Shown: positions 1 to 7,945, numbered from the stretch's first letter. The stretch: 64,000 nt of DNA from Candidatus Solirubrobacter pratensis (GCF_000425945.1 NZ_KE384480.1:466599-530598); one strand, 5' to 3'. Translations and numbers: made by a program. The notes: generated from the sequence alone by a model not told the origin.

Positions 1-182
1 ACCTTCACGTTGGGGTGCTGGCGCGCGAACTCGCTCTCGAGCTTCTGGATGTCGCGCATCTGCGGGTTGGCGACGATCGCGACCGTGACGGTCCCGTCGC
101 CCGTTCCACCGCCGGCGCCCGCCCAGGTGCACCCGCCGACGGCGAGCGCGCAGACCATGGCGAGCCACAGCTTCAATCGCAT
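1..182 (-). CDS. ABC transporter sugar-binding lipoprotein, N-terminal fragment
   Basis: Only the first 60 codons are inside the window. They show a bacterial lipoprotein signal: basic MRLK start, hydrophobic stretch, and a lipobox AVGGC with the lipidated cysteine at residue 18. A Gly-rich linker and the segment TVTVAIVANPQMRDIQKLE follow, typical of the first strand and helix of family 1 extracellular sugar-binding proteins. The ATG is preceded by a GGAGGAGAGGAG ribosome site. It is divergent from a MalK/UgpC-type ATPase, and a xylulokinase plus SorC regulator lie nearby, so a sugar or polyol importer is likely. The substrate cannot be read from this fragment. Confidence 0.8.
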   Translation of the reverse strand, partial: MRLKLWLAMVCALAVGGCTWAGAGGGTGDGTVTVAIVANPQMRDIQKLESEFARQHPNVK

Positions 183-214
183 GGTGGCTCCTCTCCTCCC
201 TGCACAGGTGTGCA

Positions 215-228
215 TGAACAAACGTTCG
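215..228. promoter_or_regulatory. candidate SorC operator 1
   Basis: TGAACAAACGTTCG is an imperfect dyad in the 160-bp divergent gap between the binding-protein gene and the ATPase gene. It shares the core ACAAACGT with a second site 68 bp away. SorC/DeoR-type sugar regulators commonly bind TGNACA-type dyads, and a SorC gene lies 1.2 kb downstream. The regulatory link is inference. Confidence 0.4.
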
Positions 229-282
229 CGACGAGTTGTACCGCGAATCCGGGCCGTGTCAAGTGGGCATGCACGGACGTGC

Positions 283-296
283 TGGACAAACGTGCA
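283..296. promoter_or_regulatory. candidate SorC operator 2
   Basis: TGGACAAACGTGCA is a second copy of the ACAAACGT-centred imperfect dyad in the same divergent intergenic region. It overlaps the end of another palindrome, GCACG-GA-CGTGC at 271-282. Paired sites suggest cooperative control of both divergent genes by the local SorC-family protein (inference). Confidence 0.4.
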
Positions 297-342
297 CGCT
301 ATGTGTACCGTGCTGCGAAGGCACCGGCAAGAGGAGAGCGCG

Positions 343-1521
343 ATGGCCGAGATCACGTTCCAGAACGTCTGGAAGCGATATCCCGACGGCTTCGAGGCCG
401 TCAAGGACATGAACCTCGAGATCAAGGACGGGGAGTTCATGATCCTCGTCGGGCCGTCCGGCTGCGGGAAGTCGACGGCGCTGCGGATGGTCGCGGGGCT
501 GGAGGAGATCTCCGACGGCTCGCTCATCATCGGCGGCGAGCGCGTGAACGAGCTCGCGCCGCGCGATCGCGACATCGCGATGGTGTTCCAGAACTACGCC
601 CTGTACCCGCACATGACCGTGCGCGAGAACATGGGCTTCGCCCTCAAGCTCGCCAAGACCGACAAGGGCGAGATCGATCGCAAGGTCGACGAGGCGGCGA
701 AGATCCTCGAGCTCCAGCAGCACCTGGAGCGCAAGCCGGCCAACCTCTCCGGCGGCCAGCGCCAGCGCGTCGCGATGGGCCGCGCGATCGTGCGCGACCC
801 GAAGGCATTCCTGATGGACGAGCCGCTGTCGAACCTGGACGCCAAGCTGCGCGTGCAGATGCGCACGCAGGTCGCGCGCATCCAGCACCAGCTCGGCACG
901 ACGATGCTCTACGTGACCCACGACCAGACCGAGGCCATGACGCTCGGCGATCGCGTCGCGGTCATGCGCGCCGGGATCATCCAGCAGGTCGACTCCCCCA
1001 AGGTGCTCTATGAGGACCCGGCCAACCTCTTCGTGGCCGGCTTCATCGGCTCGCCGGCGATGAACTTCGTGCCCGGCCGGATCGAGGGCGACACGATCAA
1101 GCTGCCGTTCGGCGACGCGCCGATGACGCCGGAGATCCGCCAGAAGCTGCAGCACGCGTCAGGCGGCACGCGCGAGGTGATCGCGGGCGTGCGGCCGGAG
1201 CACTTCGAGGACGCGCGGCTCGAGCCCAGCGGCGGCGCCCGGCTGAAGTTCCGCGCCAAGGTCGACGTGGTGGAGTCGATGGGCTCCGAGCTGTACGCCT
1301 ACTTCGAGATCGCGGGCGCCGCCGACGTGCGGTCCGACCAGCTGCAGGAGATCGCCGCCGACGCCGGCATGGAGGACCTGCCGAGCGCCGGCTCGCAGAT
1401 CGTCGCCCGGCTCGACGCCGCGAGCTCCGCGCGCGCCGACCAGGAGATCGAGCTCTCGCTCGACTGCAGCCAGATCAAGCTCTTCGAGCCCGAAGGCGGC
1501 AAGTCGCTGCTCGCCGCGTAG
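343..1521 (+). CDS. MalK/UgpC-type sugar ABC transporter ATPase
   Basis: A 392-residue cytoplasmic ATPase that energises sugar import. Visible motifs are Walker A GPSGCGKST (37-45), Q-loop VFQNY, signature LSGGQ (135-139), Walker B FLMDE (156-160) and the switch His in YVTHDQTEA. The C-terminal 140 residues form the OB-fold regulatory domain of the MsmK/UgpC/MalK group, and the length matches that family. The ATG at 343 was chosen because GAGGAG lies just upstream and family members start MAEITFxNV; the longer open frame upstream has no matching sequence. No permease genes lie beside it in the window. ATPases of this type often serve several permease pairs. Confidence 0.93.
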   Translation: MAEITFQNVWKRYPDGFEAVKDMNLEIKDGEFMILVGPSGCGKSTALRMVAGLEEISDGSLIIGGERVNELAPRDRDIAMVFQNYALYPHMTVRENMGFALKLAKTDKGEIDRKVDEAAKILELQQHLERKPANLSGGQRQRVAMGRAIVRDPKAFLMDEPLSNLDAKLRVQMRTQVARIQHQLGTTMLYVTHDQTEAMTLGDRVAVMRAGIIQQVDSPKVLYEDPANLFVAGFIGSPAMNFVPGRIEGDTIKLPFGDAPMTPEIRQKLQHASGGTREVIAGVRPEHFEDARLEPSGGARLKFRAKVDVVESMGSELYAYFEIAGAADVRSDQLQEIAADAGMEDLPSAGSQIVARLDAASSARADQEIELSLDCSQIKLFEPEGGKSLLAA

Positions 1522-1522
1522 A

Positions 1523-1543
1523 TGAAGACCTCTGAGGTCTTCA
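1523..1543. terminator. bidirectional hairpin between convergent genes
   Basis: Perfect 10-bp arms, TGAAGACCTC and GAGGTCTTCA, around a single T. It lies just after the ATPase stop codon and includes the SorC stop codon of the opposite strand. This is consistent with a shared terminator. There is no clear T-tract, as is usual in GC-rich actinobacteria. Confidence 0.6.
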
Positions 1544-2488
1544 GGCGCTGAGGACTTCCAGGGCGGCTGACGCCGTGGGGGCGTCGGTCACCAGGACGTC
1601 GATGAGTCCGGCCCGGGCCGCCCCGACGATCGAGGCGGCCTTGACCGTTCCGGCGGCGACGCCGATCACGGTGCCCGCGGCGCGCAGTTGATCGCGCGTG
1701 ACGCCGAGCATGTGATCCTCTTCGCGCCGGTTCACGGGCGCGCCGGAGAGGTCGAAGTGGCGGCCGGCGACGTCGCCGACGGCGTCGCCGAGCTCCCCGA
1801 GCGCGGACAGGATGTGGCCCGGTGCGGCCTCGCGCTCGCGCGGCGGCGCGCCGATCCCGACGAGCGCGGCGGTCAGCTCGTTCCACAGCGACAGCCGCGC
1901 GGCGATGCCCGGGTCCTCGATCAGCGACGCGTAGAGCGCGGGGGAGGGCAGCGCGGGCGCGTGCAGGAAGCTCACCTCGGCGCCGCTGGCGTCGGCCACG
2001 CGGCGCGCGATCTCGTTGGTCTGGAAGCGGACGTCGACCTCGTCGAAGCCGCCGAGCGCGGGGACGATGCGGACGCCCCGCAGCGGCGGGAAGCGCCGCC
2101 CGCGCACGATCTCCCACACCGTCGCGCCGGAGGAGATGGCCAGGGTGTCGCCGCTGTTGAGACTGAGGGCCGCGACCTCGGCGAGCGCGGGGCCGACGAG
2201 GATCGCGGGGCCGCTGCCGCGCGGCGGCGGCGGGACGACGACGGCCTTGCGCAGCTTCAGCGCGCCCTGCAGCCAGCTCGAGAGCTGGGAGGCCGAGGTG
2301 GGCGGGCGGATCTCGATGTGCACGATGCCCTGCTCGCGCGCCAGCTGGAGCAGCCGCGAGACGGTTGAGCGTGAGACGCCGAGGCGGTCCGCGATCTGCT
2401 GCTGGGAGAGGTCGTCCTCGTAGTACAGCCGCGCGACCGCGAGCAGTGACGCGTGCCCGCCGTCGTCCTGTGGGACTTCGTGCAGCAC
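1541..2488 (-). CDS. SorC-family sugar-responsive transcriptional regulator
   Basis: A 315-residue regulator. An N-terminal helix-turn-helix spans about residues 27-48 (SQQQIADRLGVSRSTVSRL). It is followed by the SorC sugar-phosphate-binding domain, related to isomerases, which includes the segment DTLAISSGATVWEIV and a C-terminal VTDAPTASALE-like helix. The GTG at 2488 is the only plausible start near the fold's beginning. It lies 13 bp behind the xylulokinase stop codon on the same strand, so the two form one transcript. Family members sense phosphorylated sugars made by the adjacent kinase. Likely targets are the divergent ABC genes, with paired dyads at 215-228 and 283-296. Confidence 0.88.
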   Translation of the reverse strand: MLHEVPQDDGGHASLLAVARLYYEDDLSQQQIADRLGVSRSTVSRLLQLAREQGIVHIEIRPPTSASQLSSWLQGALKLRKAVVVPPPPRGSGPAILVGPALAEVAALSLNSGDTLAISSGATVWEIVRGRRFPPLRGVRIVPALGGFDEVDVRFQTNEIARRVADASGAEVSFLHAPALPSPALYASLIEDPGIAARLSLWNELTAALVGIGAPPREREAAPGHILSALGELGDAVGDVAGRHFDLSGAPVNRREEDHMLGVTRDQLRAAGTVIGVAAGTVKAASIVGAARAGLIDVLVTDAPTASAALEVLSA

Positions 2489-2501
2489 GATTTCCCACAG
2501 T

Positions 2502-3938
2502 CTAATCCGCGGCGTGCTGGATGCCGTGAAGTCCGGGGTAGAGCGCGTCGTAGAAGGGCCGCAGCTCGGCGTAGCGCTCGACCCAGTCGGCGCGCGGCTC
2601 GACGACGCGAGTGACGCGCACGGTCTCGCTGACCGCCTCCTCGACGTCGAGCCACAGGCCGGCCGCGACGCCGCCGAGCAGCGCCGCGCCGTACGCCCCG
2701 CCCTCCTGCACGTGGCAGATCTCCAGCGGCAGGTCGAGCACCGCGGCGAGGATCTCGAGCCAGACGTCGCTGCGCGCGCCGCCGCCGGAGACGCGGGCCT
2801 TGACCGGCCGGCCCGCGAGGCCGTCGAGCAGCTCGAGCGACTCGCGCACGCTGAACGCGACGCCCTCCAGCACCGCGCGCGCGAGCGCTCCGCGGTCGTG
2901 ATGGGTGCCGAGGCCGACGAAGCCGCCGCGCGCCTTCGGATCGGCGTGCGGCATGCGCTCGCCGGCGAGCTGGGGCGCGAACAGCAGGCCTTGGGTCCCC
3001 GGCTCCCAGGCGGTCGCCTCGTGGATCAGGCGCCTGAACGACGCGTTGGGTTCCAAGACGTCGCGCAGCCACCGCAGCGAGCCGCCCGCCGAGAGCGTCA
3101 CGCCGAGCACGTTCCAGCCGTTCGGGACCGCGTGGCAGTAGCTGTGGGCGCGGCCCTGGGCATCGGCGGCGTAGCCGTCGAGCGCGGCGACCACGACGCC
3201 GCTGGTGCCGAGGACGATGCTGACCGGATCGCCCTGCTTGACGACGCCCGCACCGACCGCGGCCGCCGCCTCGTCGCCCGCGCCGGCGGCGACCGGGACG
3301 CGCCCGTCCAGCCGCCCGGCGGGCGCGGGGGACTCGTGGACGGGCGGCAGCCAGGCAGGATCGAGCTCGAGCGCGCTCAGCACGTGGCTGGACCAGCTGC
3401 GCCGGGCGACGTCGAACAGCAGCGTGCCGGACGCGTCGACGGCGTCGGTCGCGCGCTCGCCGGTGAGCTTGAGGCGGACGTAGTCCTTCGGCAGCAGGAT
3501 CGCGGCGATCCGCTCGTAGACCTCCGGCTCGTGGTCGCGCACCCACAGCAGCGAGGGCGCCGTGCAGCCGGCGAGCGCGCGGTTGCCGGTGTGGGCGACG
3601 AAGCCCTCGAGGCCGAGCCGCTCCTCGATCGCCCGGCACTGCTCGTACGCGCGGCTGTCGTTCCACAGGATCGCGGGCCGCAGCGGCTCGTCGCGGCCGT
3701 CGAGCGCCACCAGCCCGTGCATCTGCCCGGAGAGGCCGATCCCGTCGCAGTGGTGCGCGCCGCACTCGTCCAGCGCGTCCTCCGCCGCCCGCCACCAGTC
3801 CTCGGGGTCCTGCTCGCTCCACCCGGGCCGCGGGCGGCGCGGCGAGTACGGCCGCTCGGCCACCTTCAGCACGTCGCCGTTGCGGTCCACGGCGACCGCC
3901 TTCACCGACGACGTCCCGATGTCGAGGCCGATGAGCAC
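2502..3938 (-). CDS. xylB: xylulokinase
   Basis: A 478-residue FGGY-family sugar kinase, cytoplasmic, predicted to phosphorylate D-xylulose with ATP to D-xylulose 5-phosphate for the pentose phosphate pathway. Seen: the N-terminal phosphate loop DIGTSSVKAVAVD (6-18), the GQMHG motif (71-75) diagnostic for xylulokinases, a catalytic-base Asp in AAGAGDEAAAAVG, and a C-terminal GGGARSDVW adenosine loop. The start is the GTG at 3938, which places DIGTS at residue 6 as in the family; the upstream open frame is unrelated. It is co-transcribed with the SorC regulator. With a polyol ABC importer it would process xylitol, arabitol or xylose after conversion to xylulose. No isomerase or polyol dehydrogenase is adjacent. 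Confidence 0.92.
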   Translation of the reverse strand: MLIGLDIGTSSVKAVAVDRNGDVLKVAERPYSPRRPRPGWSEQDPEDWWRAAEDALDECGAHHCDGIGLSGQMHGLVALDGRDEPLRPAILWNDSRAYEQCRAIEERLGLEGFVAHTGNRALAGCTAPSLLWVRDHEPEVYERIAAILLPKDYVRLKLTGERATDAVDASGTLLFDVARRSWSSHVLSALELDPAWLPPVHESPAPAGRLDGRVPVAAGAGDEAAAAVGAGVVKQGDPVSIVLGTSGVVVAALDGYAADAQGRAHSYCHAVPNGWNVLGVTLSAGGSLRWLRDVLEPNASFRRLIHEATAWEPGTQGLLFAPQLAGERMPHADPKARGGFVGLGTHHDRGALARAVLEGVAFSVRESLELLDGLAGRPVKARVSGGGARSDVWLEILAAVLDLPLEICHVQEGGAYGAALLGGVAAGLWLDVEEAVSETVRVTRVVEPRADWVERYAELRPFYDALYPGLHGIQHAAD

Positions 3939-4082
3939 TGCTGCGCACGATATTCGCGCTCGCCCGCCGGCGCGTGCGCGCGGTGGGGTCCACAGCACCG
4001 ACGTCGCGGAGTTCATGGGCGGCGACGAAGGCGGCGTTCGCGATCTTCTGACGTACCCGTCGCGGGCGGGCGCCGGATGCGG

Positions 4083-4088
4083 TACGAC
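4083..4088 (+). promoter_or_regulatory. putative -10 box of a leaderless gene
   Basis: TACGAC lies 6 bases before the ATG at 4095. This matches the TANNN(T) spacing seen before several other starts in the window and suggests a leaderless or near-leaderless transcript. The last T is not conserved. Confidence 0.3.
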
Positions 4089-4094
4089 AGAGGC

Positions 4095-4634
4095 ATGACC
4101 GGTCCCTCGCATCAGACCGTCCGCCTGGCTCGCGGGCGGCACGCTTCGCGCCACGCCGGCGTCTGCGTGATGGAGCTCGCCTCCATGCTCGCGGACGAGC
4201 CGTTCAGCGACCGCCCCTCGTCGGTCTCGCCGACGATCGGCGCGTTCCTGCGCACGTACAACGACGGCCTCGACGACGAGCGCCGCCAGGACCTCTACTC
4301 CGTCGCGGCGGCGATCGTCGGGACGGCGAACGGCCGCGCGGTCGAGCGCGAGCGCGTCGGGCGGTGCCTGACGTTCGCGCTCGGGCACGGCGCCCGGACG
4401 CCCGCGCGCCGGGCGTCGCTCGCGCTGGCCACGCCGGAGCCCGCCGGCGCCTGGGCGGCGATCGCGGCGCTGGAGTCCGCCGCGCACGACGAGGCACTCG
4501 CGCTCGTGGACGAGCTGGTGGCGCTCGGCCGCCACCGCGCGGGCTGGCGGCGCGTCGTCGACGCGGTCCGCGGGCGCGGGGCGGCGGGGCACGACCCACA
4601 GACGCCGTCGGACGCGCGCGTTCCTGCGGTTTGA
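4095..4634 (+). CDS. conserved actinobacterial hypothetical protein
   Basis: A 179-residue soluble protein of unknown function. The N-terminal half carries the segment VCVMELASMLADEPFSDRP followed by IGAFLRTYND, which I recognise as a conserved pattern in uncharacterised actinobacterial proteins. The rest is Ala- and Arg-rich with predicted helices and no transmembrane span. It is monocistronic, with its own upstream region shared divergently with xylB. No catalytic motif is evident, so no function is assigned. Confidence 0.75.
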   Translation: MTGPSHQTVRLARGRHASRHAGVCVMELASMLADEPFSDRPSSVSPTIGAFLRTYNDGLDDERRQDLYSVAAAIVGTANGRAVERERVGRCLTFALGHGARTPARRASLALATPEPAGAWAAIAALESAAHDEALALVDELVALGRHRAGWRRVVDAVRGRGAAGHDPQTPSDARVPAV

Positions 4635-4701
4635 GCCGGCCCGCCGCGGGCTAGACCCGCCGATAGTTGTGTAAGCAACGGCTTCGCAGGAGGCCTGGTC
4701 C

Positions 4702-4926
4702 TCGCGTGCAGTCGCGATCACCGCCCCGGGCGGTCCGGATGTCCTCGCGGTCGTCGACCGTCCGGTCCGCGAGCCCGACACGCTCGCCGTCACCGGCGGC
4801 GCCGGCCTGCTCTCGTCCTACGTCATCCCGCTCGCGCGCGAGGCGGGCGTCCGCGTGATCGCCGACGCCAAGCCGGAGGACGAGGCGCTCGTGCGCAGCT
4901 TCGGAGCCGGCGTCATCGTGTTCTGA
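4702..4926 (+). pseudogene. remnant of a quinone oxidoreductase-type (MDR) dehydrogenase
   Basis: One frame reads RAVAITAPGGPDVLAVVDRP, the usual beginning of a zinc-independent NADPH:quinone oxidoreductase. It then runs directly into TLAVTGGAGLLSSYVIPLAR, EAGVRVIADAKPED and SFGAGVIVF, which belong to the nucleotide-binding domain about 100 residues later in intact enzymes. About a third of the protein (catalytic core) is deleted in frame and the C-terminus is missing. An AGGAGG ribosome site (4688-4693) remains 8 bases before the expected start, but the codon there is TCG, and no start codon follows the in-frame TAA at 4672. A decayed gene is the simplest reading. Confidence 0.7.
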
Positions 4927-5290
4927 GCGTGCGCGACTTCGCCGCGGCGAGATCGCGCAGCGGGAACGGCGTCGGATCCTCGAGCACCTCGAGAACTCGC
5001 GCGCGCCCCACGATCCGGTCGTTCTCGAGCAGCGTGAACGTGGTGTCCTCGGCGACGAAGCCCGGGAGCTCGCCGGGCGAGACCACCCACGCGCGGGCGA
5101 TCGCGCTCGCTCCGGGCTCGAGCTCGGTCACGTCCTCGAGCACGAGGACCGCGTCGTGGACGACCGGCTCGTCGCGCCGGCGGCGCCCGAACGACATCGA
5201 CGCGCGGTACCCGTCGCGCAGCGGCCGCCGCCGCCCGCCGCGGTCGGTGGGGGCGAGGTCGAGGCTGATGCGCAGGACGCCGGCGGGCAC
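4913..5290 (-). CDS. conserved hypothetical beta-barrel protein (EF-Tu-like domain)
   Basis: A 125-residue soluble protein. The segment GYRASMSFG followed by alternating hydrophobic strands (AVLVLEDVTELEPG, SAIARAWVVSP, DTTFTLLENDRIVGRARVLEV) resembles the C-terminal beta-barrel of elongation factor Tu and its stand-alone relatives. Function is unknown. The GTG at 5290 is preferred over the upstream ATG at 5341 because TAGCCT lies 8 bases before it and the extra residues are low complexity. Its 3' end overlaps the decayed oxidoreductase by 14 bp. Confidence 0.65.
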   Translation of the reverse strand: MPAGVLRISLDLAPTDRGGRRRPLRDGYRASMSFGRRRRDEPVVHDAVLVLEDVTELEPGASAIARAWVVSPGELPGFVAEDTTFTLLENDRIVGRARVLEVLEDPTPFPLRDLAAAKSRTLRTR

Positions 5291-5298
5291 GGCGCCCG

Positions 5299-5304
5299 AG
5301 GCTA
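5299..5304 (-). promoter_or_regulatory. putative -10 box, leaderless GTG start
   Basis: TAGCCT on the minus strand lies 8 bases upstream of the GTG at 5290. It supports that start and a leaderless transcript. Confidence 0.35.
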
Positions 5305-5385
5305 GCCGTCCGCGAGCGCCCGCGCCGCAAGCCGATCGCATCAGCCTCGCTCAGTGCTGCGCGTGCGTCAGACCGCCGCCGCGAG

Positions 5386-5391
5386 TACGGT
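5386..5391 (+). promoter_or_regulatory. putative -10 box, leaderless ATG start
   Basis: TACGGT lies 7 bases upstream of the ATG at 5399. No ribosome-binding site is visible between them. This supports the internal ATG as the start of the ZIP-like gene. Confidence 0.4.
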
Positions 5392-5398
5392 TCCGGCG

Positions 5399-6100
5399 AT
5401 GACGGCCGCGATCGGATGGGGCGCGCTCGCCGCGTCCTCGCTCGTGGTGGGCGCGCTGCTCGGGATCGTGCGGCCGTGGTCGGGCCGGCTCGTCGGCCTC
5501 GTACTCGCGTTCGGCGCGGGCGCGCTGATCAGCGCCGTCAGCTTCGACCTCGCCGAGGAGGGCGCCAAGATCGGCGACCCCGTCTACCTGGCGATCGGCC
5601 TCGCCGTCGGCGCGGGAACGTACTTCGCGCTCGACAGGCTCATAGGACGGCGGAGCAAGGGCGACGCGAACGCCGGACCGGCGCTTGCGCTGGGCGCGTT
5701 CCTCGACGGCATCCCCGAGCAGCTGGTCCTGGGCATCGGGATCGCCTCCGGAACTGGGGTGAGCGTCGGCCTGCTGGTCGCGATCTTCGTCTCCAACCTG
5801 CCCGAGGCGATCGGCTCCTCGACCGAGATGCGCGCCGCCGGCACGCGCCCGGCCGCGATCCGCCGCCTGTGGCTCCTCGTCGCGCTGATCTGCGCGCTCT
5901 CGACGGTGATCGGCTACGCGATCGCCGACAACGTCTCTGGGAACCTCAACGCGGGCGTCGACGGGTTCGCCGCCGGCGCGCTGCTCGTGATGCTGATCGA
6001 CTCGATGATCCCCGAGGCGGTCCGGAAGGGGGGCGACGTGTCCGGTCTGGTGACCGTGCTCGGCTTCGCCGTGGCGGCGGCGCTGTCGAGCGTGTCCTGA
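5399..6100 (+). CDS. ZIP-family-like metal transporter with altered metal motif
   Basis: A 233-residue integral membrane protein with about 8 hydrophobic segments in the ZIP/GufA arrangement. The canonical transmembrane 4 motif HNxPEG is replaced by DGIPEQ (in GAFLDGIPEQLVLG), and the segment 5 motif reads SNLPEA instead of an H/Q-containing version. Both Pro-Glu pairs remain. ZIP proteins move divalent metals such as Zn or Mn into the cytoplasm, but loss of the histidine ligand makes metal and direction uncertain. The ATG at 5399 is chosen because of the -10 box 7 bases upstream and because the preceding residues are not membrane-like. It is monocistronic and convergent with the lactonase gene. 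Confidence 0.75.
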   Translation: MTAAIGWGALAASSLVVGALLGIVRPWSGRLVGLVLAFGAGALISAVSFDLAEEGAKIGDPVYLAIGLAVGAGTYFALDRLIGRRSKGDANAGPALALGAFLDGIPEQLVLGIGIASGTGVSVGLLVAIFVSNLPEAIGSSTEMRAAGTRPAAIRRLWLLVALICALSTVIGYAIADNVSGNLNAGVDGFAAGALLVMLIDSMIPEAVRKGGDVSGLVTVLGFAVAAALSSVS

Positions 6101-6105
6101 CGCCG

Positions 6106-6990
6106 CTAGGCGCCGTTGACCGGCAGCAGGATCGCGTAGAGCGAACTGGTCGCGCAGATGTAGAGGCGGTTGCGCTTGGGCCAGCCGAAGCAGACGTTGG
6201 CGACCGTCTCCGGCACGCGGACCTTGCCGATCAGCGTGCCGTCGGGCGCCAGGCAGTGGACGCCGTCGCCGGCGCTGGTCCAGATCCGGCCGTCCGTGTC
6301 GGCGCGGAAGCCGTCGAACCCGCCCGCCGTGCAGGTGGCGAAGCGGCGGCGGTTCGACAGCGAGCCGTCGCCCGCGACGTCGAAGACGTACATCGGCGAC
6401 GGCCTGACGCCCGTGTCGGAGACGTAGAGCCTGGACTCGTCGGGCGAGAAGGCGAGGCCGTTGGGGCGCTCGAAGCCGTCGGCCGCGATCTCGAGCTCGC
6501 CCTCCGGCGAGATCCGGAAGACGTGGCAGGCGCCGATCTCCGGCTCGGCCTTGTGGCCCTCGTAGTCGCTGTCGATCCCGTACGCCGGGTCGCTGAAGTA
6601 GACCGCGCCGGACGAGTGCACGACGACGTCGTTCGGGCTGTTGAGGCGCTTGTCGCCGAAGCGGTCGGCGAGCACGGTGATCGAGCCGTCGTGCTCGGTG
6701 CGCGTGACGCGGCGCGCGCCGTGCTCGGCGCTCACGAGCCGGCCGGCGGGATCCGTCGTGTGGCCGTTGGTGTAGCCGGCGGGCTCGCGGAACACGCCGA
6801 CCCGGTCCGCCGCCTCGTCGTAGCGCAGCATCCGGTCGTTCGGGATGTCGCTCCAGACGAGGTAGCGGCCGGCGGCGAAGTACGCGGGCCCCTCGGCCCA
6901 GCGGCAGCCCTCATACAGGTGATCGAGCCGCGCGCTGGGCTTGATGCACTCCTTGAATCGCTCGTCCAGGATCTCGAAGACGTCGCTCAC
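6106..6990 (-). CDS. SMP-30/gluconolactonase-family protein
   Basis: A 294-residue six-bladed beta-propeller hydrolase acting on sugar lactones or related esters with one divalent metal. The expected metal ligands are present: Glu in WAEGPAYF (E33), Asn in LNSPND (N120), Asn in RPNGLAFSPDE (N177) and Asp in YVSDTG (D192). There is no signal peptide, so it is cytoplasmic. Its start codon overlaps the stop of the upstream SDR gene, so the two are co-transcribed and probably translationally coupled. The substrate cannot be told from sequence; sugar-acid lactones are typical. Confidence 0.88.
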   Translation of the reverse strand: MSDVFEILDERFKECIKPSARLDHLYEGCRWAEGPAYFAAGRYLVWSDIPNDRMLRYDEAADRVGVFREPAGYTNGHTTDPAGRLVSAEHGARRVTRTEHDGSITVLADRFGDKRLNSPNDVVVHSSGAVYFSDPAYGIDSDYEGHKAEPEIGACHVFRISPEGELEIAADGFERPNGLAFSPDESRLYVSDTGVRPSPMYVFDVAGDGSLSNRRRFATCTAGGFDGFRADTDGRIWTSAGDGVHCLAPDGTLIGKVRVPETVANVCFGWPKRNRLYICATSSLYAILLPVNGA

Positions 6991-7892
6991 GCGGCGAATG
7001 ATCGCTCAAAGCCGGCCAGCGGGAACCGCACGCCGGTCAGCTCCTCCGAGACGTCCCAGAGGCGGCGCGCGACCGCGGCGTCCGTGGCGGCGTCGGTGCG
7101 GCCGACGAGCTTGGGCGCGCCGCGCTGCTCCATGAACCCGCCCGGCCCGGCGAAGCTGTTGCCCGGGACCGCCGCCGTCGCCGCGTAGAGCGTCGGCAGC
7201 GCGCCGCCGTCCTCGTCCTGCGCGACCAGCCGGTTGCCGATCCGCGACACGACGTCGAGCAGCCGGCGCCCGCTCTGGAACTGCAGGTTGGTGGCGGCGT
7301 AGCCGGGATGCGCGGCGGTCGCGAGCACCGGCGAGCCGGCCTCGGTCAGCCGCCGCTGCAGCTCGGCGGTGAACAGCAGGTTGGCGAGCTTGGACTGCCC
7401 GTACGCGCGCCACGCCTTGTACGGCCGGGTGTTCCAGTTGAGGTCGTCGAAGTCGATCTCGCCGAAGCGGTGCCCGGTGGAGGACACGGTGACGACGCGG
7501 CCGGTCAGGTGGGGGAGCAGCAGGTTGGTGAGCGCGAAGTGGCCGAGGTGGTTGGTGCCGAACTGCAGCTCGAACCCGTCGGCGGTGCGCGAGAACGGCG
7601 GCACCATCACGCCGGCGTTGTTGATCAGCAGGTGCAGCTCGCCGTCCCAGCCGGCGGCGAACTCCCGCACCGACGCGAGGCTCGCCAGGTCGAGCCGGCG
7701 GACCTCGGTGTCGCCGGAGATCGCGGCCGCGGCGGCCTCACCCTTGCGCGTGTCGCGGACGGCGAGCACGACGTGCGCGCCCTTGGCGGCCAGCGCGCGG
7801 GCGGCGCCGCGGCCGATGCCGCTGTTGGCGCCGGTGACGATCGCGGTCCGGCCGCTCATATCGGGGATGTCGCTCGTGCTCCAAGTAGTCAT
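6987..7892 (-). CDS. short-chain dehydrogenase/reductase (retinol/protochlorophyllide-type)
   Basis: A 301-residue NAD(P)-dependent oxidoreductase. Cofactor motif TGANSGIG spans 20-27, with NNAG in LLINNAGVM, a catalytic Ser in VTVSSTGHR and YGQSK carrying the Tyr-Lys pair. The long region after the active site, with FGTNHLGHFALT and HPGYAATNLQ, matches the WW-domain-oxidoreductase/retinol dehydrogenase-like SDRs common in actinobacteria. The ATG at 7892 is chosen because the motif spacing is normal there; the open frame extends upstream only as a shadow of the divergent tetR gene. It overlaps the lactonase gene by 4 bp and faces a TetR regulator across a 66-bp AT-richer gap. Confidence 0.9.
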   Translation of the reverse strand: MTTWSTSDIPDMSGRTAIVTGANSGIGRGAARALAAKGAHVVLAVRDTRKGEAAAAAISGDTEVRRLDLASLASVREFAAGWDGELHLLINNAGVMVPPFSRTADGFELQFGTNHLGHFALTNLLLPHLTGRVVTVSSTGHRFGEIDFDDLNWNTRPYKAWRAYGQSKLANLLFTAELQRRLTEAGSPVLATAAHPGYAATNLQFQSGRRLLDVVSRIGNRLVAQDEDGGALPTLYAATAAVPGNSFAGPGGFMEQRGAPKLVGRTDAATDAAVARRLWDVSEELTGVRFPLAGFERSFAA

Positions 7893-7922
7893 GGACAACA
7901 ATGTAGACGCCGACCACAAAGA

Positions 7923-7933
7923 TGTCAATGACA
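7923..7933. promoter_or_regulatory. candidate TetR operator
   Basis: TGTCA-A-TGACA is a perfect 5-bp-arm palindrome in the divergent SDR/tetR gap. It sits 12 bp upstream of the TAGGCT box for tetR, where a repressor would cover the -35 region. A related ACAACA-type sequence lies on the SDR side. The gap is conspicuously AT-richer than its surroundings. Confidence 0.45.
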
Positions 7934-7945
7934 ACATAGATTCGC

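Noticed and set aside
1008..1259. Minus-strand 83-codon frame over the ABC ATPase C-terminus
   Set aside because: Antisense to the conserved OB domain; no ribosome site and no domain.
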